Positions 17,022 through 26,010 are shown, counted from the stretch's first letter. The stretch: DNA of 64,000 nt from Alloacidobacterium dinghuense (GCF_014274465.1 NZ_CP060394.1:5580001-5644000), one strand, 5' to 3'. Numbers and translations are program-made. Notes: generated from the sequence alone by a model not told the origin.

Positions 17022-17597
17022 ATGATTTCCCTGCGCTCCGAGCTGCGGCGTAAGCTTCTGACGTATTTCTACACCAATCGTTCTGCGCGCGTGTATGTCC
17101 GTCAGTTGGCGAGTGCTTTGAGCGTGGATTCAACCAACCTGTCACGTGAACTGGCGCGGTTGGAGCGGGAAGGACTCCTGGGGTCTGAGATTGAGGGGCG
17201 GCAACGCTATTACAGCATCAACTCGCAGTACCCATATCTGAAAGCCGTCTTTTCACTTCTTCAGGGAACGATAGGCATTGTGCCAACACTGGCAACTGCG
17301 CTGCGTCGCGTGGAAGGCATCGAAAAGGCATACCTCTATGGTTCCTTCGCCAAAAACGAGGCCGATGCGTCCAGCGATATCGACCTGTTGATTGTGGGAC
17401 ATCCCGATGCGATCAGCCTGGCAGCGGAAGTCTCCCGCCTGGAAAAAACGCTTCATCGAGAAGTTAGCTACACGACACTGAAGCCACAGGAACTGAAAAG
17501 AAAGCTTGCGGCGCACGATCCGTTTCTTACAGATGTCTGGCAAGGAAAACGAGTCGAGCTAATCGGCCATGAACAAAACGAAGTCACAGCGAATTGA
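17022..17597 (+). CDS. winged-helix/MNT-type nucleotidyltransferase (antitoxin-like)
   Basis: The 191-residue protein fuses an N-terminal ArsR/MarR-like winged helix (about residues 5-68, with VYVRQLASALSVDSTNLSRE) to a minimal nucleotidyltransferase domain. The latter has the motif YGSFAKNEADASSDIDLLIVG, including Gly107-Ser108 and Asp119/Asp121. In MNT-HEPN pairs the MNT protein neutralises the HEPN RNase, in known cases by AMPylating it. The DNA-binding half probably acts on the palindrome before its start codon. The downstream HEPN gene overlaps it by 29 bases. Confidence 0.88.
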   Translation: MISLRSELRRKLLTYFYTNRSARVYVRQLASALSVDSTNLSRELARLEREGLLGSEIEGRQRYYSINSQYPYLKAVFSLLQGTIGIVPTLATALRRVEGIEKAYLYGSFAKNEADASSDIDLLIVGHPDAISLAAEVSRLEKTLHREVSYTTLKPQELKRKLAAHDPFLTDVWQGKRVELIGHEQNEVTAN

Positions 17598-17988
17598 CCC
17601 GAAGCAGGGCAAACAGTTTTTTGCGGACGCGCAGAAGCGGACCTCTGCCGCTCGTAAAAACCTCGCCATCGATGCCGAGACGGCTTATCAAATTGCCTAT
17701 GAGGCCATGATTAAAGGCTCTCTGGCACTCATGCTCAGCCACGGACAACGGCCACGCAAACAGCTCGGCCACCACATTGCAATCATTGAGTTCGCGCAGA
17801 AGAATCTGCCTGGGTGTCCAGCGGGTACCTTTGTCCTGTTCGATCGACATCTGCGAGTGGTCTGCCAGCGCTCACAACTGCCATTCACTCCACCACAAGC
17901 GCCAGCGTTGTCGCGTGTCGCGAGCTTGAAACCCAGATCTACCGCAAAGAGCTGGAGAGTGGCGATTGGTCCATGTGCACTACTCTGA
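17569..17988 (+). CDS. HEPN domain protein, partner of MNT, probably degenerate C-terminus
   Basis: The first 90 or so residues match HEPN partners of MNT proteins: AETAYQIAYEAMIKGSLALM, then LSHGQRPRKQLGHHIAIIEF and LFDRHLR. The expected RxxxxH-type catalytic segment (usually RKRNxxxY after LFDR) is not seen. From about 17860 the frame reads as Pro/Ser/Arg-rich sequence unlike the family, so the 3' part has probably suffered a frameshift or deletion and the toxin may be dead. The 250 bases after it, up to the amidohydrolase gene, hold no recognisable gene. Confidence 0.65.
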   Translation: MNKTKSQRIDPKQGKQFFADAQKRTSAARKNLAIDAETAYQIAYEAMIKGSLALMLSHGQRPRKQLGHHIAIIEFAQKNLPGCPAGTFVLFDRHLRVVCQRSQLPFTPPQAPALSRVASLKPRSTAKSWRVAIGPCALL

Positions 17989-18239
17989 AGACCGTCAGGC
18001 CACTTCTTGAATACCTGAGGAACTCAATGAGCGCATTGGCTTTGTTGGCAACAGTTGACTGGCACCGGACACCAGCTGACTTTGCAGGACTTGCTAGAAG
18101 CTCACCACCAGCGCCTCGGAGCGGACGCGCAGCAGATGGGCGCGCTTCGCCTCGCGCTCGATCTCGCCGGAGTCCGGAACAGGGAGCATGCTGAGACTAG
18201 GGGTAATAGGCCTAGCTCGCCGCCTGTCCGTCTCAACTT

Positions 18240-19523
18240 TCACGACACTGTCGCGGGCACGTTCTCAATCACCGCGGTCTCTGCGTGATCCTTGTAGAGT
18301 GAGCCTTCTTTCATAATCACGTGCAGGTTTTTCTCATGTACTACCAGATCGAGGTCCTCCAGCGGATCGCCGTCCACCAGTAATAAGTCGGCGATGTAGC
18401 CCTCTTTGATCTGGCCCAGTTCGTTGCCCAGGCCCATCACCTGCCCGCCAATGCGCGTGCCGCACTGCAGCGCCTCGCTTGGAGAAAATCCCAGCAGATC
18501 CACGAAGTGCTTCAGGTCGCGCGCATTGTCGCCCTGTGGCGACTGCGCAAATCCGTAGTCTCCTCCAATCAGAATGCGCACGCCGCGTTTGCGAAGCTCC
18601 GTGTAAACCGCAGCCGTGTTGTCGATGGTGCGCTGCATCTTCCGCCCCACCTCTGAGTCACGATAAAAGCCGAACTGCTCGCCTTCATAAAGCGTGCTGT
18701 AGATGATCCCGATCGCCGGGCCCACAAAGATGCGGTCCTTTACGGATTCGAGCATGTCGATGGCTTCCTCATCCGCCGACTCGCAGTGGTAGATGACGTC
18801 CACGCCGCAACGGACTGCGCGCTTCACCGACTCCGCAGCCCGCGCATGGCAGTTCACCTTTTTGCCGAAGTCGCGCGCCACGTTCACCGCCGTCTGCACC
18901 TCCTCCTCGCGCATCACTGTCAGTCCGCCGTGCGCTGCCGGGCTAAGATCGTCTCCAGAGATGTTCACCTTGATGTTGTCCACGCCTTCCCGGCAACACA
19001 AACGCACTGCCTTCGTCAGCTCCGCTTTGCCGTCGGCAATCAGTCCAAAGCTCTCGTAGTACATGTGAGCTTTGCGCTCGTCGCCCAGACCTCCCGTCAC
19101 CGTAATCTCCGGACTCGCTGCACGAATGCGCGGACCCGGGAATTGGCCAGCATTCACTGCATTCCGAATCACCACGTCCAGCCGCAGCTTCGACGTGGCT
19201 GCGCTGTATGCACTGGTAAAGCCATGATCGAGCAGCGTCTTCGCATTGCGCACCGTCAGAAGAACATGCTCCTCCGGCGGAATATTGCCGAGGTCGGAAT
19301 CATTCACCGCCCCGCCAAAGGAAATATGTGCATGTCCTTCTACAAGGCCGGGCATCAGTGTTCTGCCGCGTGCCTCAATTACTGTTGCTCCTTCTGTCGA
19401 AAGTCTTGACGGAAGGAGCGCAATCGCCTTGATTCTGCCGTTTTCTACAAGCACATCGGCCGGAAATGCGGGAGCGCCGCTGCCGTCCCAAACGCTCGCG
19501 CCGCGAAAAAGAATTGGCTTCAT
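18240..19523 (-). CDS. metal-dependent amidohydrolase (imidazolonepropionase/prolidase-like)
   Basis: The 427-residue protein belongs to the amidohydrolase superfamily. It has the metal motif GHAH (His64, His66) after LMPGLVE, a probable carboxylated Lys in NIKVNISG, further His in VNCHARA and VIYHCESA, and Asp in IGGDYGFA. The beta-sandwich wraps the barrel, with the end motif GYIADLLLVDGDPLEDL. It hydrolyses amide or peptide-like bonds; the substrate is not known. Downstream of an APC permease on the same strand, it probably works in uptake and breakdown of an amino acid-like compound. Confidence 0.92.
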   Translation of the reverse strand: MKPILFRGASVWDGSGAPAFPADVLVENGRIKAIALLPSRLSTEGATVIEARGRTLMPGLVEGHAHISFGGAVNDSDLGNIPPEEHVLLTVRNAKTLLDHGFTSAYSAATSKLRLDVVIRNAVNAGQFPGPRIRAASPEITVTGGLGDERKAHMYYESFGLIADGKAELTKAVRLCCREGVDNIKVNISGDDLSPAAHGGLTVMREEEVQTAVNVARDFGKKVNCHARAAESVKRAVRCGVDVIYHCESADEEAIDMLESVKDRIFVGPAIGIIYSTLYEGEQFGFYRDSEVGRKMQRTIDNTAAVYTELRKRGVRILIGGDYGFAQSPQGDNARDLKHFVDLLGFSPSEALQCGTRIGGQVMGLGNELGQIKEGYIADLLLVDGDPLEDLDLVVHEKNLHVIMKEGSLYKDHAETAVIENVPATVS

Positions 19524-19550
19524 AACAGGTTTCTCCTTGAGCTTTGATGG

Positions 19551-20990
19551 CTATTGATATTCATCTGCCACGTAGGCGCCGATGCGTCCCGCCAAGCCGG
19601 GCGACAATCGTGCGATCACAATTCCATAAGTAGTTGAGAGGGCCAGAACACTCAACGCAATCCACGGAAACAGATTGAACGGGCGCGCCTGACCCGGTTG
19701 AATCAGGCCCCACAGCGGAAAAAGCATGACTAGGGTGCCGGCAATCGGTAGTACAAAATGTCGAAATATATCGAGTTCGCTGCGATGGTGCCGAAGCACA
19801 TACACCGGCAGCGCAAGGTTCGTGAGCATGTAGGTAAGAATGATCGGGATCGAGCCCAGCGTGCCCGCAAAGCCGAAATAATCCAGCGGAGCAATTCCTC
19901 CGAGCAGGCTGAACCCAAGCACCAGCGCGGCCGCGATCATGAGAAACACCCACATGGCGCTATGCGGTGTTTGATGCCGGGGATGGATCTTGCCCAGAAA
20001 CTCAGGCAACAGTCCCTCGCGTCCGGAATTAAATAGAATGCGCGCCTGCGAATTCACCAGCCCGATCAGCGAGCCCAGAATGCTGGTCACACCCGCCATA
20101 TACGCGATGAATAATAACGCCGGAGCCGAGGCCTTCAGTCCATCGATGAAGGGGAGCCGCGGCACGCCCAGCGCATGCGCGTCCATCTTGAATCCCACCG
20201 CCGTTGCGTAGGCGAGGAATACATAAAAGATGCCGATCGCCAGCGTGCCCGTAATCAGCGCGCGAGGAATATTGCGGCGCGGCGTTTTTGTCTCTTCCGC
20301 AAGCGTTGCCGAATTCTCCCAGCCGATAAACAGATACACGGCCAGAGGAAACCCCGCTCCTAGGCCGGCAAGCCCACGCGTCAGGCTTGAGTATTTGAAC
20401 GGAGCCAGGCTCAGAGATTGCGGGTGGGCCGCCATCATCAGAATGCTGCCCAGAACCAGAAGCCCCGCTTCGAAATAAAAGAACACGCCCGACCAGAAGG
20501 TCGACAGTCCGATACCTCGCATCACCAGCCATCCAGTTGCTGCCGAGATCAGCATCGTAATAACAGCCCAGTGAATCGACAGTCCAACGACGGTCTTCAG
20601 CGTCTCCGAGATCCAAACTCCGGCAATCGACACCACCGTCGATGCGGCAACAATATATCCGAAGGTGAGAAACACCGAGACGGCAGCGCCGATCGAAGGT
20701 GAGAACGCCTTGCCGGTAAAAGTCACAAACGAACCCGCCGACGGAATAAAGCGCGAGAACTCCGCAATTGTATTTGTCAGGAACAGAATCACGACCATCG
20801 CGGTAACAATCGTCAGCGGAGCTGCAAGCCCCGCGCCCTGCACAATCACCGCAAACCCGAAGAAGAAGCTCATTGCGGGTGCAATGCCGGCAAGCGTAGT
20901 CGCCACAACATGACTCAGCGAAAGCGTGTTGCGACGGAGCCGGACTTCGTTTCCGGACCGTGCGCTGGACACTGAATCGCTCACAGACAT
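19551..20990 (-). CDS. APC family amino acid/polyamine permease
   Basis: This 479-residue integral membrane protein has about twelve hydrophobic helices. TM1 carries the broken-helix motif TLAGIAPAMSFFFGFAV, and FIGWENSATLAEETKTPRRNIP is the typical APC loop between TM6 and TM7. Family members exchange or import amino acids with protons or other solutes. It is 27 bp upstream of the amidohydrolase gene and probably supplies its substrate. Two decayed catabolic genes (FAH-like and HOT-like) precede it on the same strand, suggesting this was once a larger catabolic operon. Confidence 0.93.
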   Translation of the reverse strand: MSVSDSVSSARSGNEVRLRRNTLSLSHVVATTLAGIAPAMSFFFGFAVIVQGAGLAAPLTIVTAMVVILFLTNTIAEFSRFIPSAGSFVTFTGKAFSPSIGAAVSVFLTFGYIVAASTVVSIAGVWISETLKTVVGLSIHWAVITMLISAATGWLVMRGIGLSTFWSGVFFYFEAGLLVLGSILMMAAHPQSLSLAPFKYSSLTRGLAGLGAGFPLAVYLFIGWENSATLAEETKTPRRNIPRALITGTLAIGIFYVFLAYATAVGFKMDAHALGVPRLPFIDGLKASAPALLFIAYMAGVTSILGSLIGLVNSQARILFNSGREGLLPEFLGKIHPRHQTPHSAMWVFLMIAAALVLGFSLLGGIAPLDYFGFAGTLGSIPIILTYMLTNLALPVYVLRHHRSELDIFRHFVLPIAGTLVMLFPLWGLIQPGQARPFNLFPWIALSVLALSTTYGIVIARLSPGLAGRIGAYVADEYQ

Positions 20991-21044
20991 CTGTATTCCC
21001 CGGCTCAGCGGCTGGCTGGCTTTAACGAAATCCCGCGCCGCGGC

Positions 21045-21190
21045 CTACTCGTCCTTCACTTCACCGCGGAGCAGACCAATTTTTTCAATCTCGACTTCGC
21101 ACACATCGCCATCCTTCATAAATAAAGGAGGAGTGCGTGCCACTTCCCACGCCCGCCGGCGTGCCGCTCACAAGAATGGCGTACCCGATG
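21045..21190 (-). pseudogene. fumarylacetoacetate hydrolase family protein, C-terminal fragment
   Basis: Two adjacent frames read as the C-terminus of the FAH family: ILVSGTPAGVG in one, then RTPPLFMKDGDVCEVEIEK and IGLLRGEVKDE ending at a TAG (21045-21047) in the other. A one-base shift separates them and everything upstream is gone. The family normally spans about 280 residues. It is too short to function and shows that a catabolic hydrolase once stood before the APC permease. Confidence 0.75.
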
Positions 21191-21239
21191 GAATGCACCA
21201 ATTAGATAGTTAGTGTAGCGCAACGGGATGGTTGATACT

Positions 21240-21543
21240 CCAGCGGCAGTCTGGGGTGTGGAGGTTGCCGTAGTTGCTTTGGTCAGCGAATTCGATCGCA
21301 TTCAGGAACGATTCTTCGTTAGGCTCGACCCGCACGCCGTCATAAATTGTGTAAGCGATGCCGTCTGCATCCAGCGATTCGATCACTACCTGGACAGGAT
21401 GCATGCGCCGGAGGATCGGATCTGTGATTACCAATGCATTGCGAATTCCGAGGTCCGCGAGGTCCATCCCAACTTCAAGTGTAACGCCAGCGCCGAACCG
21501 CACATTGGAGGCGGCCATTTTCAAAGGCGATTTCGTGAGTCAT
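21240..21543 (-). pseudogene. hydroxyacid-oxoacid transhydrogenase (Fe-ADH type), N-terminal fragment
   Basis: From ATG 21543 the product begins MTHEIAFE, then after a one-base shift (an extra A) continues ASNVRFGAGVTLEVGMDLAD and VRVEPNEESFLNAIEFA. This order matches the N-terminus of hydroxyacid-oxoacid transhydrogenases (ADHFE1-like iron alcohol dehydrogenases). Homology ends near 21250, before the GGGS nucleotide site and all metal ligands; full proteins have about 420 residues. A remnant of the same lost catabolic operon as the FAH fragment. Confidence 0.8.
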
Positions 21544-21692
21544 TGAGCGATTCAGGATATCCAATTTGGCGTCCCGGACACAGACGAGTATAACCGCCTC
21601 GCTATAGTGGTGCGACCCTGAACGCAAGCTCCTGTATGCTGGGTTCGTTCTCCTCGTATTCAAATCGGAAGAGAGGTTAACTACCAATTGCT

Positions 21693-23564
21693 ATGTGGTT
21701 CGTGGAGAAAATTGAGATTACAGGTGGATTCCTTCCTGGCTTGTCGGTCCAACTTCCTCAGGGCCTCACGTGCATCATTGGGCCACGCGGCAGTGGAAAA
21801 TCAACGCTAGCTGAAGCACTAAGGTTCGCAGTCTGTGGCCTGTCGGCTGCCCCAAAGCATTGCGTCGACCTCGTCCAGGCGAATCTCGCCGGCGGAGCTC
21901 TTGTAACGATCACAGCCTTAGCCGAAGACGTGGGCCGATACACGATTAGAAGGGGGCTTAAACAACAGCCGGTTCTACTCGCACCGGGAGGAAGGACGAT
22001 TGACTCAGTTGATATCGATCGAGGCACGTTCTTGCCGCTGGATGCCTATAGTAGTCCTGAGATTGAAGCTATTGCCGACGAGGTTCTCGGTCAGAAGCGT
22101 AGAACACTTTTAGACGAGCTTCGTAGCGAACAGATGCATACAATTCACCTGTCATTGGCCGAGAGTGCACGGGCGTTGGATGCGAACGCGGATCTTATTC
22201 GGTCAACACAACGTTCGATTCAGGATCTCACCGAACAAGCTGAGGAACTCGGAGATGTGCGTGCGCGCTTAAACGCTCTCCCGCCGTCCGAACATGAGTC
22301 GACGGCAGAGTTTGTCCGAGTTTCGCGTCAGCAGCAGCTCAATCAACGTGAAACCAGCAAACTCGACGCTTTCGATCGAGAGCTTGGATCGCTCGATCAA
22401 GGCATTGAGCAGATGAAAAAGAAAACTCAGTTTGTGTTCAAAGCTCGTCTTGCGGAGGAGCATTCTGCCAATGCGGATATCCTTCGCCGATACGACAACC
22501 TGCTAGCAGCGACCTTGGATCGCATCGAAGACCACTTCTCAACGATCAGCACTCAGATTCGTGAGGCACAGAAGACGATAGCGAAGGCAAGAGATGGTAT
22601 CACCAAAGCCCACTCGGATCATGCCAGCGAGTTGGCGAGATTGACCGCCCTCAACCAGGCGGCAAGTGAGCAAGCACGAACACGAGCAACACTCGAACAG
22701 CAGCTCGCCAAACTTCAATCCGTGGAGGAGCAGCGTTCGGAACTGAATATAGAGTTGAAGACTCTCTTGGATCTACGCAAGTCGCTTAAAGCGAAGCACA
22801 TCCTCATGCGAGATCAAATTTCCGGCATACGCGAGGAGGTTGCTTCCGAACTCCAGCGTGAAGCCGGCAAACGTGTACGCATCCGAATTATGCGGAATGC
22901 CGACCATCTGGCATACCAGCAGATGCTGGTGGATGGGTTACGCGGTGCGCGGGTTCGGAACCACGAGGAGATCATCTCCACACTCATGCAGCTAAGGCCG
23001 GAACAACTTGCCCAGCTCATCCAAACTGACGACGTGGAGTCGCTCGAGGAGCTTACGGCCTTCGGTCGTGAGCGTTCTCGCAAGATCCTCGATGCATTCA
23101 GGGAGAGCGTCGACCCGCTTGCCCTTGAGGTAATCGCGATCGAAGACAGAGTTGGGATCGAGTTAAATGTTTCATCCGCCGGAAAAGCGAATTTCAAAGA
23201 CGCGTCCGATCTTTCCCGTGGTCAAAAATGCACAGCCCTGCTACCGATTCTCTTAGCAAGAAGAGATAGCCCTCTGGTCATTGATCAGCCAGAGGACAAT
23301 CTCGACAACCACTTTATTTTTGAAACCGTAGTAAACGCGGTCCAACGGCTGAAGAAGCGTCGACAGATGATCTTCATCACCCATAATGCGAACATCCCAG
23401 TATTAGCAGAGGCAGATCTTGTGCTGGTTATGAATTCAGATGGCCGCATTGGAGTGATCGAGAGATCCGGCAGTGTGGATGAATGCCGCGAGCAGATCAT
23501 CGAGCTGCTCGAAGGTGGAAGGAGAGCGTTCGAACTTCGCTCGAAGCGCTATGAAACCGCGTGA
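21693..23564 (+). CDS. SMC/RecN-like AAA ATPase with central coiled coil
   Basis: The 623-residue protein has a Walker A motif GPRGSGKST (30-38), a long coiled-coil centre (about residues 145-400), and a C-terminal half-domain with the signature DLSRGQKC (about 506-513), Walker B VIDQPEDNLDN (Asp531) and the switch FITHNANIPV. The QPEDNLDN/THNANI pair is typical of the ATPase part of TrlF-type and related SMC-like proteins, but no PHP nuclease domain is present. It overlaps the next gene, a SpoIIE-type phosphatase, by 14 bases, so the two are translated together. A DNA- or stress-sensing role is inferred. Confidence 0.85.
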   Translation: MWFVEKIEITGGFLPGLSVQLPQGLTCIIGPRGSGKSTLAEALRFAVCGLSAAPKHCVDLVQANLAGGALVTITALAEDVGRYTIRRGLKQQPVLLAPGGRTIDSVDIDRGTFLPLDAYSSPEIEAIADEVLGQKRRTLLDELRSEQMHTIHLSLAESARALDANADLIRSTQRSIQDLTEQAEELGDVRARLNALPPSEHESTAEFVRVSRQQQLNQRETSKLDAFDRELGSLDQGIEQMKKKTQFVFKARLAEEHSANADILRRYDNLLAATLDRIEDHFSTISTQIREAQKTIAKARDGITKAHSDHASELARLTALNQAASEQARTRATLEQQLAKLQSVEEQRSELNIELKTLLDLRKSLKAKHILMRDQISGIREEVASELQREAGKRVRIRIMRNADHLAYQQMLVDGLRGARVRNHEEIISTLMQLRPEQLAQLIQTDDVESLEELTAFGRERSRKILDAFRESVDPLALEVIAIEDRVGIELNVSSAGKANFKDASDLSRGQKCTALLPILLARRDSPLVIDQPEDNLDNHFIFETVVNAVQRLKKRRQMIFITHNANIPVLAEADLVLVMNSDGRIGVIERSGSVDECREQIIELLEGGRRAFELRSKRYETA

Positions 23565-24660
23565 GATTCTCTATGAGAAGCTTCGGCACCTCGTAGTGGA
23601 GGACCCACGTGAGGCCCGCAGGCTCTTTCACCAACTCCTGGATTCCGGTGGTCCAGCGCTCGACCAGTTTCTTGGGTCCATCTCCTCTCCTTCAGACGGT
23701 CGCTTGCGGCAGCTTGTCGCAAATGCACCGAGGAACCATCGCGATAGGGAGCGCCTCATCCCGCATCTCATTGCATGGCAGGAAAGTGAGACAGACGAGT
23801 TCACGCAACGCGCTATCTCGCACACTCTCGATGCTCTTGACGTACGATCAAACGCGCAGACGGCTTTGGCGCTGGAGGTCGCGCGCTTGACGACCTCCAT
23901 CGGACGGGAGATGGCACAGCGTGAACGGCTGAATCGAGAGTTGGAAATTGCACAGGAGGTGCAGGCGCATCTCTTTCCCCAATATCTTCCGCCGGTAGCA
24001 GCTCTGGACTACTGTGGCCAATGCCGGCCGGCGCGAGAAATAGGCGGTGACTACTATGACTTTCTCGAACTGCCCGAAGGTAGACTCGGAATTGCCATTG
24101 GCGACGTCTCCGGCAAAGGTATTGGTGCTGCGCTTTTGATGGCAAGTCTCGAGGCTTCTCTGCGTGCTCAAGCAGCAGTAAGACATGAGCTGGTCGATTT
24201 GATAAAGCAAGTCAGTCGGCTCGTATGTGAGGCCTCCTCGACGAACCGCTATGCGACGCTGTTCTATGCCGAATACGATCCTCGATCTCTGCAACTCTCC
24301 TACGTCAATGCAGGTCACAATCCACCTATTGTTCTCAGGCATTCTGCTACGGCGTGCGAGGTTATGCGGTTGGAGACTGGTGGTCCAGTAGTCGGACTCT
24401 TACGGCACAGCTATCAGCAAGGAGGCTTCCTGCTTCGGACAGGAGATCAGATTGTACTTTTCACTGATGGTATTTCTGAGTCTATGAATGTTCACGACGA
24501 GGAATGGGGCGAGAACCGCTTGATCGAATGCGTTAAGAATTGTCGTGGACTGTCCGCCCATGAGACGATAGCCAGGATTCTTGCCGCCACGGACGCTTTC
24601 TCCGCCGGCGCCTCCCAGCACGATGACATGACATTGGTTGTCTTGCGCGTCTTAGTCTGA
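23551..24660 (+). CDS. PP2C/SpoIIE-type (RsbU-like) serine phosphatase with helical N-terminal domain
   Basis: The ATG at 23551 gives 369 residues. An N-terminal helical region of about 110 residues (LRHLVVEDPREARRLFHQLL, HEAT-like in feel) is followed by a linker helix REMAQRERLNRELEIAQEVQ, typical before RsbU phosphatases. The PP2C domain follows with GGDYYDF (Asp167), GDVSGKG (Asp185), YVNAGHNPP and FTDGISE, ending in HDDMTLVVL. Metal-binding aspartates are in place. RsbU-type enzymes dephosphorylate anti-anti-sigma or similar proteins. The 14-base overlap with the ATPase gene indicates a joint function. No STAS or kinase gene is nearby; an IS element follows 25 bp later. Confidence 0.88.
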   Translation: MKPREILYEKLRHLVVEDPREARRLFHQLLDSGGPALDQFLGSISSPSDGRLRQLVANAPRNHRDRERLIPHLIAWQESETDEFTQRAISHTLDALDVRSNAQTALALEVARLTTSIGREMAQRERLNRELEIAQEVQAHLFPQYLPPVAALDYCGQCRPAREIGGDYYDFLELPEGRLGIAIGDVSGKGIGAALLMASLEASLRAQAAVRHELVDLIKQVSRLVCEASSTNRYATLFYAEYDPRSLQLSYVNAGHNPPIVLRHSATACEVMRLETGGPVVGLLRHSYQQGGFLLRTGDQIVLFTDGISESMNVHDEEWGENRLIECVKNCRGLSAHETIARILAATDAFSAGASQHDDMTLVVLRVLV

Positions 24661-24685
24661 CAAGGTTGCCGTGGAAAGCCAAGAC

Positions 24686-25484
24686 GGCATTGTCAACTTG
24701 CGCACGAAACCTGGAACACTGATGCCATGAAGAGTGACTGCGTTCGATACTCCGGTTATCGTTTCCCTTCCCAGATCATCAGCTATGCGGTGTGGGCTTA
24801 TCATCGCTTCTGCCTGAGTTTCCGGGATGTCGAAGATCTTCTCGCCGAGCGCGGCATCATCGTATCCTATGAAACCATCCGGCAGTGGTGTGAGAAGTTC
24901 GGTCTCGACTATGCTCGGCGATTGAAGCGACGAGAGGGACGGCTGGGCGACCACTGGCACTTGGATGAAGTCTTCATTCGAATCAACGGCCAACAGCGGT
25001 ATTGGTGGCGCGCCGTGGATCAGGACGGTGACGTGATCGACATTCTGGTCCAGCCGCATCGTGATCAGCGCGCCGCAGAGCGATTCTTTCGAAAACTCTT
25101 GCGTGGCCAGGGTTCTGAACCACTACAGATCATTACCGACAAATTGAGAAGATACTCCGCTGCCGTGCGAAGCATCTTCAGCAACGTGACTCACTGTGTG
25201 GAGCGGTACGCCAACAATCGCGTCGAAGCCTCGCATCAGCCGACGCGCCAACGGGAACGGCAAATGCGCCGATTCAAATCTGCCAGGCACGCACAACGTT
25301 TTCTCTCCCTCCATGATGCCGTCCGAAATCTGTTCCGAGTGGGCCGACACTTATTGAGGTCTAGCAATCACCGGCTCCTGCGATCGCGGTCATTCGCGGT
25401 CTGGCGGGAAGTGACCGCGGCCTAAGCGAGCGCAAGACCCGCAGCAGCTCAGAATGTCCCTCAACGTCTTAAGTTGACAATGCC
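24686..25484 (+). mobile_element. IS6 family insertion sequence, intact
   Basis: A 799 bp element is bounded by perfect 14-bp inverted repeats GGCATTGTCAACTT (24686-24699, and inverted at 25471-25484). It contains one transposase gene. Size and terminal sequence fit the IS6 family. The 8 bases flanking each side differ (GCCAAGAC versus GTAACACG), so no target duplication is seen. This suggests recombination or deletion beside the element after insertion. Confidence 0.85.
24727..25425 (+). CDS. IS6 family DDE transposase
   Basis: The 232-residue transposase has the usual N-terminal helix-turn-helix region (SYETIRQWCEKFGLDYARRL) and the DDE triad: Asp80 in WHLDEVF, Asp138 in ITDKLRRY and Glu167 in NNRVEASHQ, with the typical HQPTRQRERQMRRFKS tail. 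The length is normal for IS6 members and no frame damage is seen, so the element may still be active. IS6 elements move replicatively through cointegrates. Confidence 0.93.
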   Translation: MKSDCVRYSGYRFPSQIISYAVWAYHRFCLSFRDVEDLLAERGIIVSYETIRQWCEKFGLDYARRLKRREGRLGDHWHLDEVFIRINGQQRYWWRAVDQDGDVIDILVQPHRDQRAAERFFRKLLRGQGSEPLQIITDKLRRYSAAVRSIFSNVTHCVERYANNRVEASHQPTRQRERQMRRFKSARHAQRFLSLHDAVRNLFRVGRHLLRSSNHRLLRSRSFAVWREVTAA

Positions 25485-26010
25485 GTAACACGATCCCCAT
25501 ATTGCATGCCAATGAAATCGAGATCAGCGGTGATGTTGGCGGCGCCCTTCAGTCCAGCCGGGTCTGCGGTCGAACCGGCGCGCAGAGTGAGGTGGGCGCT
25601 GACAAGCGGCACTTCGTGTTTTTCAAGAAGCAGTACAGTGAGTCCATTAGGAGAGGAGACGCGCTTATACGCAGGCAATTCGAATGGACTCGGCGTTGTC
25701 CAAGTTGAACCGGTTCCACAGTGCGAACAGGCGGAGGTGGATCGTGTGCCGGTATGGGCGCGAAGTATTTATCAGCGAGTGCGAAAACATCAGCCGCCTT
25801 GACGCCGCCTACGACAATGACCGTTGCATTGGTGGGCGAATACGCTAGCAAAGGCACTGGCTCCGGCACCTTCACGGGCACCATGGCGTTCGATCCTAAG
25901 GCGTATGGGATGAACAGCGCATCCCGTTTATCAAGATTGCAAATCGAGTCGAGGTAACTGTCTTCCTCAAGGGCAAGCGAGTCAGCGCCCCTCCGCCGGC
26001 GTTCAAACAA
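25485..26010 (-). pseudogene. M16 family (pitrilysin-like) zinc protease, fragments
   Basis: Two minus-strand frames contain pieces of M16 peptidase chains. The upstream piece has ATVIVVGGVKAADVFALADK and YFAPIPAHDPPPPVRTVEP, typical of the end of an M16 domain. The next has AYKRVSSPNGLTVLLLEKHE and LTLRAGSTADPAGLKGAANI, typical of the start of a second M16 domain. Their order fits a two-domain or tandem arrangement. A frame change lies near 25680, there is an internal deletion, and the IS6 end at 25484 cuts the coding sequence. The HxxEH zinc motif is absent. Confidence 0.75.

Noticed and set aside
17999-18239. Frame with LTLQDLLEAHHQRLGADAQQ as a small gene
   Set aside because: It has no start signal, crosses into the convergent amidohydrolase end and resembles no known family.
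24678-25492. 8-bp target site duplication of the IS6-type element
   Set aside because: The two flanking octamers differ, so no duplication can be claimed.
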